Shown here one piece after another: positions 5,753 to 7,570 of a stretch of DNA of 7,570 nucleotides. The notes beneath the pieces were generated by a model, which ran no database searches, had not been told where the DNA came from, and saw only the letters and a list, made by a program, of their open reading frames with translations. The position numbers were made by a program, and so were the translations under genes. The first letter of the stretch is position 1. Each line of letters opens with the position of its first letter. The DNA lies in assembly GCA_937925595.1 (NCBI GenBank), contig CALALQ010000268.1:1-7570 (forward strand), given 5' to 3'. Origin of the DNA: an uncultured Demequina sp. (GTDB taxonomy: Bacteria > Actinomycetota > Actinomycetes > Actinomycetales > Demequinaceae).

Positions 5753-7570
5753 CTAGGCCGCTGCCTCCAAGGTGGCCAACGGAGCGGTTGCGGGCTTGAA
5801 GGCGGCGACCACTGCCGCGCCGATGACGGCACATGCCGCGCCGCACGCGAGCACTACCGCGAGCAGGATGAGCACCGGCCCTATCCACGTGTGTGCGACG
5901 TCGTAGGCCCAGTCAAAGGAGCCCTTAATGGTGAATGCTCCCAGGAGTAGGCCACCGAACAGTCCCAGCACCAGGCCGTGCGCTTGGGCCACGAGGTACT
6001 GAACGGATGCGGCCAGCCGGGATTCGGTGGGGGACACTCCCAGCGCCTCGCGCGCCGCGGCCTCACGTGAAGTAAGAGCGGCAGTTGCGACGGCGATCGC
6101 TACGCACACGAACGTAACGAGCGCGAAGACGGACAGGAAAATGACCGGATCAACGTGCGCGTAGCGGAACTCGTTGGGGATCGGACTCTCGTTGAACGGG
6201 AACTGGGCCAGGTCGGAGTTGTCTTGGGCGACAAGCGGCATCACCACGGCGAGCAGCACGCTGGTGGCCAGGGCCGTGATGAAAGCGGGGATGGTGAATT
6301 GGCGGGGGCGGGCGAGAATCGCGTCGCCTGCAATCATTACCGGTTTGCGACGCGACTGGCTCAGCCGTCGTGCGTGCCACGGCAGCGACATGCGGAGCGC
6401 CTCATGAGCGAGCATGACGCCGCCAACGACCAGCACCAAGCCCGCAACCACTACGAGCAGCGCCAAAGTTCCGTCGAATCCCACGAACGCGCCATAGACG
6501 GCCACTGTCAGGGCCGCGCTCCAGGCGATGGCCAGGGGACGAACGCGTACTTTGCGGGACGTGTGAACATCTGCGAGATCCGCTACGGGCTTGAGCGCGG
6601 CGGCAGGTTCCACGCGGGCGGACCAGAACGCAGGGACGGCTCCCACTGTGAGCGACAGGATGACGCCAAACATAAGCCCCCCAGCGACCACGGGCACGGA
6701 GAATGAGGTGGCCGGGGTCAGCATGGCGCCCGGAACCTTTGCAGCCACGAGACCTAGGTGGGCAGCGACAGCTCCCGCGCCCATGGCGAGGCCGACAAGA
6801 GCCGCTGCCACACCAATGGCGACTGCTTCGACGGCTGCGGACCAAAGAATCTGCTCCTTGTTCGCGCCTAACGCGCGAACGGTGGCCACCCAACGGGACC
6901 GTGCCTGGGCCTGAGCGCGGCCCAAGGCGAATGCGGCCGCGAAGATGCCAAGGACCAGGCCTGTGACGCCCAGAATGGCGATGGCATAGAACATGCTCGA
7001 TGAGGGGTGGGTGACGAGCACGTTGCCTTGATCGTCTGGCCACGTAGACATGGAGGCGTTCCACGCGAAGTCGCCGTTCCCAGAGACGTTCACGCTCAGC
7101 CAGGGTTCTTGAGCCTCCACGTCACCGTTGGCACTCGCCTGCGCTGCGAACGCGTCGAGCCTGATGTCGTACGCATCATGCCAGGAGACGTACGCCTCGG
7201 GCACCGTCAGATTGATTCCGCCCTGGTCGACAGAGGAGTAGGTGAAGCCGCTCACCACAAGATGAGCATCCAGTGGGTGAGACATGGGGTCGAAATCTGC
7301 GCCTACGTATTCCAGTGCCTCGTATTCCAGTGCCTCGAGGGAGATCGTGTCCCCAATCGAGACGTTGTGCTCGGCGGCCCACGCCTCCGACACTGCGATC
7401 TCGCCGCGTTGAGGAGCCATGCCCGCGGTGCCCCGCGCTGCCCAGTCGATGTCGCCGTAGTAGGCCTCGACTTCGCGGGGGTCCGCTGACTCCGCGCTCC
7501 CGGGCAAGTAGGCGCCCGTGAGGGCCCAGCCAAACACGGAGTGCCCAAGGGAGTTTGCCTTGTCGATGCC
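5753..7570 (-). CDS. FtsX/MacB-type ABC transporter permease (5' truncated)
   Basis: Membrane subunit of an ABC transporter of the type VII (MacB/FtsX/LolC) superfamily. The frame stays open to the window edge (GIDKANSLGHS precedes the GTG at 7537), so the real start lies outside; 605 residues are visible. From the first full codon: an extracytoplasmic domain (to about 190), then helices near 194-214, 243-268 and 292-316 forming the first FtsX unit, a linker pair near 346-365 and 369-387, and helices near 425-448, 476-499, 526-548 and 562-591 forming the second. Charged loops after helices, such as RWVATVRALGANKEQI and TSREAAAREALGVSP, are the usual coupling-helix regions of FtsX domains. The second unit has only about 27 residues between its first two helices, so just one large ectodomain exists. 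The ATPase partner is probably upstream, outside the window. Such permeases act in lipoprotein or peptide export or in cell-wall signalling; the substrate here is unknown. Confidence 0.87.
   Translation of the reverse strand, partial: GIDKANSLGHSVFGWALTGAYLPGSAESADPREVEAYYGDIDWAARGTAGMAPQRGEIAVSEAWAAEHNVSIGDTISLEALEYEALEYVGADFDPMSHPLDAHLVVSGFTYSSVDQGGINLTVPEAYVSWHDAYDIRLDAFAAQASANGDVEAQEPWLSVNVSGNGDFAWNASMSTWPDDQGNVLVTHPSSSMFYAIAILGVTGLVLGIFAAAFALGRAQAQARSRWVATVRALGANKEQILWSAAVEAVAIGVAAALVGLAMGAGAVAAHLGLVAAKVPGAMLTPATSFSVPVVAGGLMFGVILSLTVGAVPAFWSARVEPAAALKPVADLADVHTSRKVRVRPLAIAWSAALTVAVYGAFVGFDGTLALLVVVAGLVLVVGGVMLAHEALRMSLPWHARRLSQSRRKPVMIAGDAILARPRQFTIPAFITALATSVLLAVVMPLVAQDNSDLAQFPFNESPIPNEFRYAHVDPVIFLSVFALVTFVCVAIAVATAALTSREAAAREALGVSPTESRLAASVQYLVAQAHGLVLGLFGGLLLGAFTIKGSFDWAYDVAHTWIGPVLILLAVVLACGAACAVIGAAVVAAFKPATAPLATLEAAA
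7306..7337 (-). repeat. In-frame 15-bp tandem duplication inside the permease gene
   Basis: CGTATTCCAGTGCCT occurs twice without a gap (7306-7320 and 7321-7335), followed by CG. On the coding strand it produces the repeated pentapeptide EALEYEALEY in the extracytoplasmic domain. The two copies are identical at the DNA level, which points to a recent slippage event that kept the frame. Confidence 0.9.

Noticed and set aside
5733..5888. Longer N-terminus of the rhodanese (start at 5888)
   Set aside because: The added residues overlap the permease gene, are Arg/Gly-rich and have no similarity to rhodanese N-termini. The domain begins at the ATG at 5732.
862..7570. ABC ATPase at 862-1659 as the energy partner of the permease at 5753-7570
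   Set aside because: They are on opposite strands, separated by about 4 kb and three unrelated genes. The ATPase looks ModF-like rather than like the MacB/LolD-type ATPases that serve FtsX permeases.

Overview
This is a high-GC window that looks like an actinobacterial chromosome, probably order Micrococcales. The grounds are strong G/C bias at third codon positions, weak or absent Shine-Dalgarno sequences, and possible leaderless promoters of the TANNNT-N6-ATG type. The genus cannot be fixed from the sequence. I see no insertion sequence, tRNA, rRNA, CRISPR array or prophage gene.

Layout. The left end (1-653, + strand) is the C-terminal part of a P1B-type, probably Cu(I)-exporting, ATPase. 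A 208-bp gap (654-861) follows. It holds four copies of an 8-bp core, TGGTGGAT, starting at 692, 732, 772 and 812: an exact 40-bp period, with the first two copies in one orientation and the last two in the other. Just after it is a stand-alone ModF/PhrA-like ABC ATPase (862-1659, +), which converges with metZ across only 11 bp.

The rest is on the minus strand and is read from right to left. It begins with a 5'-truncated FtsX/MacB-type ABC permease (5753-7570). Next come a single-domain rhodanese (5322-5732, 20 bp after the permease), a cytoplasmic GH31 alpha-xylosidase of the YicI type (3025-5310, 11 bp after the rhodanese) and, after a 133-bp gap with repeated GTGCGGACG boxes, O-succinylhomoserine sulfhydrylase metZ (1671-2891).

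How the genes fit together. MetZ puts sulfide onto O-succinylhomoserine to make homocysteine, and the rhodanese probably handles sulfane sulfur. From memory, Mycobacterium tuberculosis has a comparable rhodanese-metZ pair (Rv0390-Rv0391). Here a sugar-processing gene lies between the two, so this may be an old sulfur pair split by an inserted xylosidase. The alpha-xylosidase would act on imported xyloglucan oligosaccharides, but no sugar importer is in the window. The gene families are all known ones. The parts least explained are non-coding: the 40-bp-phased array before the ABC ATPase and the GTGCGGACG boxes before metZ.
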